Source: an uncultured Clostridia bacterium | Lineage (GTDB): Bacteria; Bacillota; Clostridia; UBA1381 | Direction: 5' to 3' | Length of the DNA stretch: 23,333 nucleotides | NCBI GenBank assembly: GCA_934454035.1 | Contig: CAKSFY010000025.1 | Coordinates: 1-23,333 of the forward strand | Shown here: piece by piece, positions 23,172-23,333 of the stretch | How the letters are laid out: the number at the start of each line of letters is the position of its first letter | Position numbering within the stretch: position 1 is the stretch's first letter | The notes under the pieces: generated by a model | Told to the model about the DNA's origin: nothing | Databases searched by the model: none | Seen by the model: the letters and a program-made list of their open reading frames with translations, nothing else | Position numbers and translations under genes: made by a program

Positions 23172-23270
23172 AAATTTTGAGATAAATTTGCTCAGGTTGT
23201 GCATTTAACCGAATGCCGCGTACTTAATGTACGCAAGTGAGGGCAAATGTGCAAGATAAGCAAATCTAGC
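23172..23270. repeat. 61-nt repeat copy B with its palindromic right arm
   Basis: The 61-nt part (23172-23232) matches copies A and C. The following arm (about 23233-23270, GGGCAAATGTGCAAGATAAG and on) pairs imperfectly back on the left arm, and the centre GCGTAC-TTAAT-GTACGC is a perfect 6-bp inverted repeat. The whole unit of about 95 nt would fold as one long imperfect hairpin on either strand. Confidence 0.8.
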
Positions 23271-23278
23271 CGTAATCA

Positions 23279-23333
23279 AAATTTTGAGATAAATTTGCTC
23301 AGGTTGTGCATTTAACCAAACGCCGCGTACTTA
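23279..23333 (+). repeat. 61-nt repeat, copy C, cut by the window edge
   Basis: Matches copy B from AAATTTTGAGAT through GCGTACTTA with two substitutions (ACCAAACGCC for ACCGAATGCC), then the window ends. It starts 107 bp after copy B. A tandem array may continue beyond the edge. Confidence 0.85.

Noticed and set aside
22994..23333. CRISPR array
   Set aside because: The unit is 61 nt, itself palindromic with a long right arm, and the intervals are unequal (178 and 107 bp). There are no short unique spacers of constant length and no cas genes.
22934..23333. Small coding genes in the repeat region
   Set aside because: No frame with a start and ribosome site shows protein-like content, and the sequence is accounted for by palindromic repeats.

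Overview
The window looks like a chromosomal segment of a low-to-moderate GC, Gram-positive anaerobe of the Clostridia. Supports are strong AGGAGG-type ribosome sites, SLH-domain surface proteins with Gram-positive-style signal peptides, and a galacturonate catabolism cluster. Pectin-degrading, SLH-rich gut lineages such as Monoglobus would fit, but that placement is inference from gene content, not a match to a known genome. Nearly all genes are on the minus strand.

Layout, left to right. (1) 1-76: tRNA-Trp on minus with its own promoter. (2) 245-4325: a minus operon transcribed GH4 alpha-galacturonidase -> uxaB -> uxaA, divergent from an AraC-family regulator (4497-5303, plus). The GH4 enzyme carries the CHEV motif of alpha-galacturonidases. 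The cluster therefore reads as release of galacturonate from short oligogalacturonides, then tagaturonate -> altronate -> 2-keto-3-deoxygluconate. The uxaC, KDG kinase and aldolase, and transporter genes are not in the window. Three CTGTTTT-type direct repeats exactly 43 bp apart lie between the divergent genes. (3) 5296-10338: a six-gene minus operon (alpha/beta esterase -> tgt -> GNAT -> GT2 glycosyltransferase -> SGNH hydrolase -> YgjP-like metallopeptidase). Its likely intrinsic terminator sits inside the 3' end of the convergent araC gene. (4) 10481-11746: a plus-strand, cytoplasmic sialidase-fold protein with four Asp boxes. It is divergent from the esterase, and the two promoters are back to back. 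(5) 11767-11831: a near-perfect long hairpin between convergent gene ends. (6) 11873-22933: a five-gene minus operon. In transcription order it encodes a secreted tandem-CBM protein, a secreted multimodular clan-A-like glycosidase, an SLH protein with C-terminal SLH repeats, an SLH protein with N-terminal SLH repeats, and a cytoplasmic GHL6-like glycosidase. (7) 22934-23333: a gene-free end holding at least three copies of a 61-nt repeat arranged as imperfect palindromes, plus one diverged palindrome. The array runs off the right edge.

Taken together the region is a carbohydrate-use neighbourhood. The most novel-looking parts are the SLH/CBM/glycosidase operon, which resembles a cohesin-free surface-display set with two large uncharacterised SLH proteins, and the palindromic repeat array directly upstream of it. 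Where an upstream in-frame TTG gave a longer reading frame but an ATG with a well-placed ribosome site lay inside, the ATG was chosen and the reason given.
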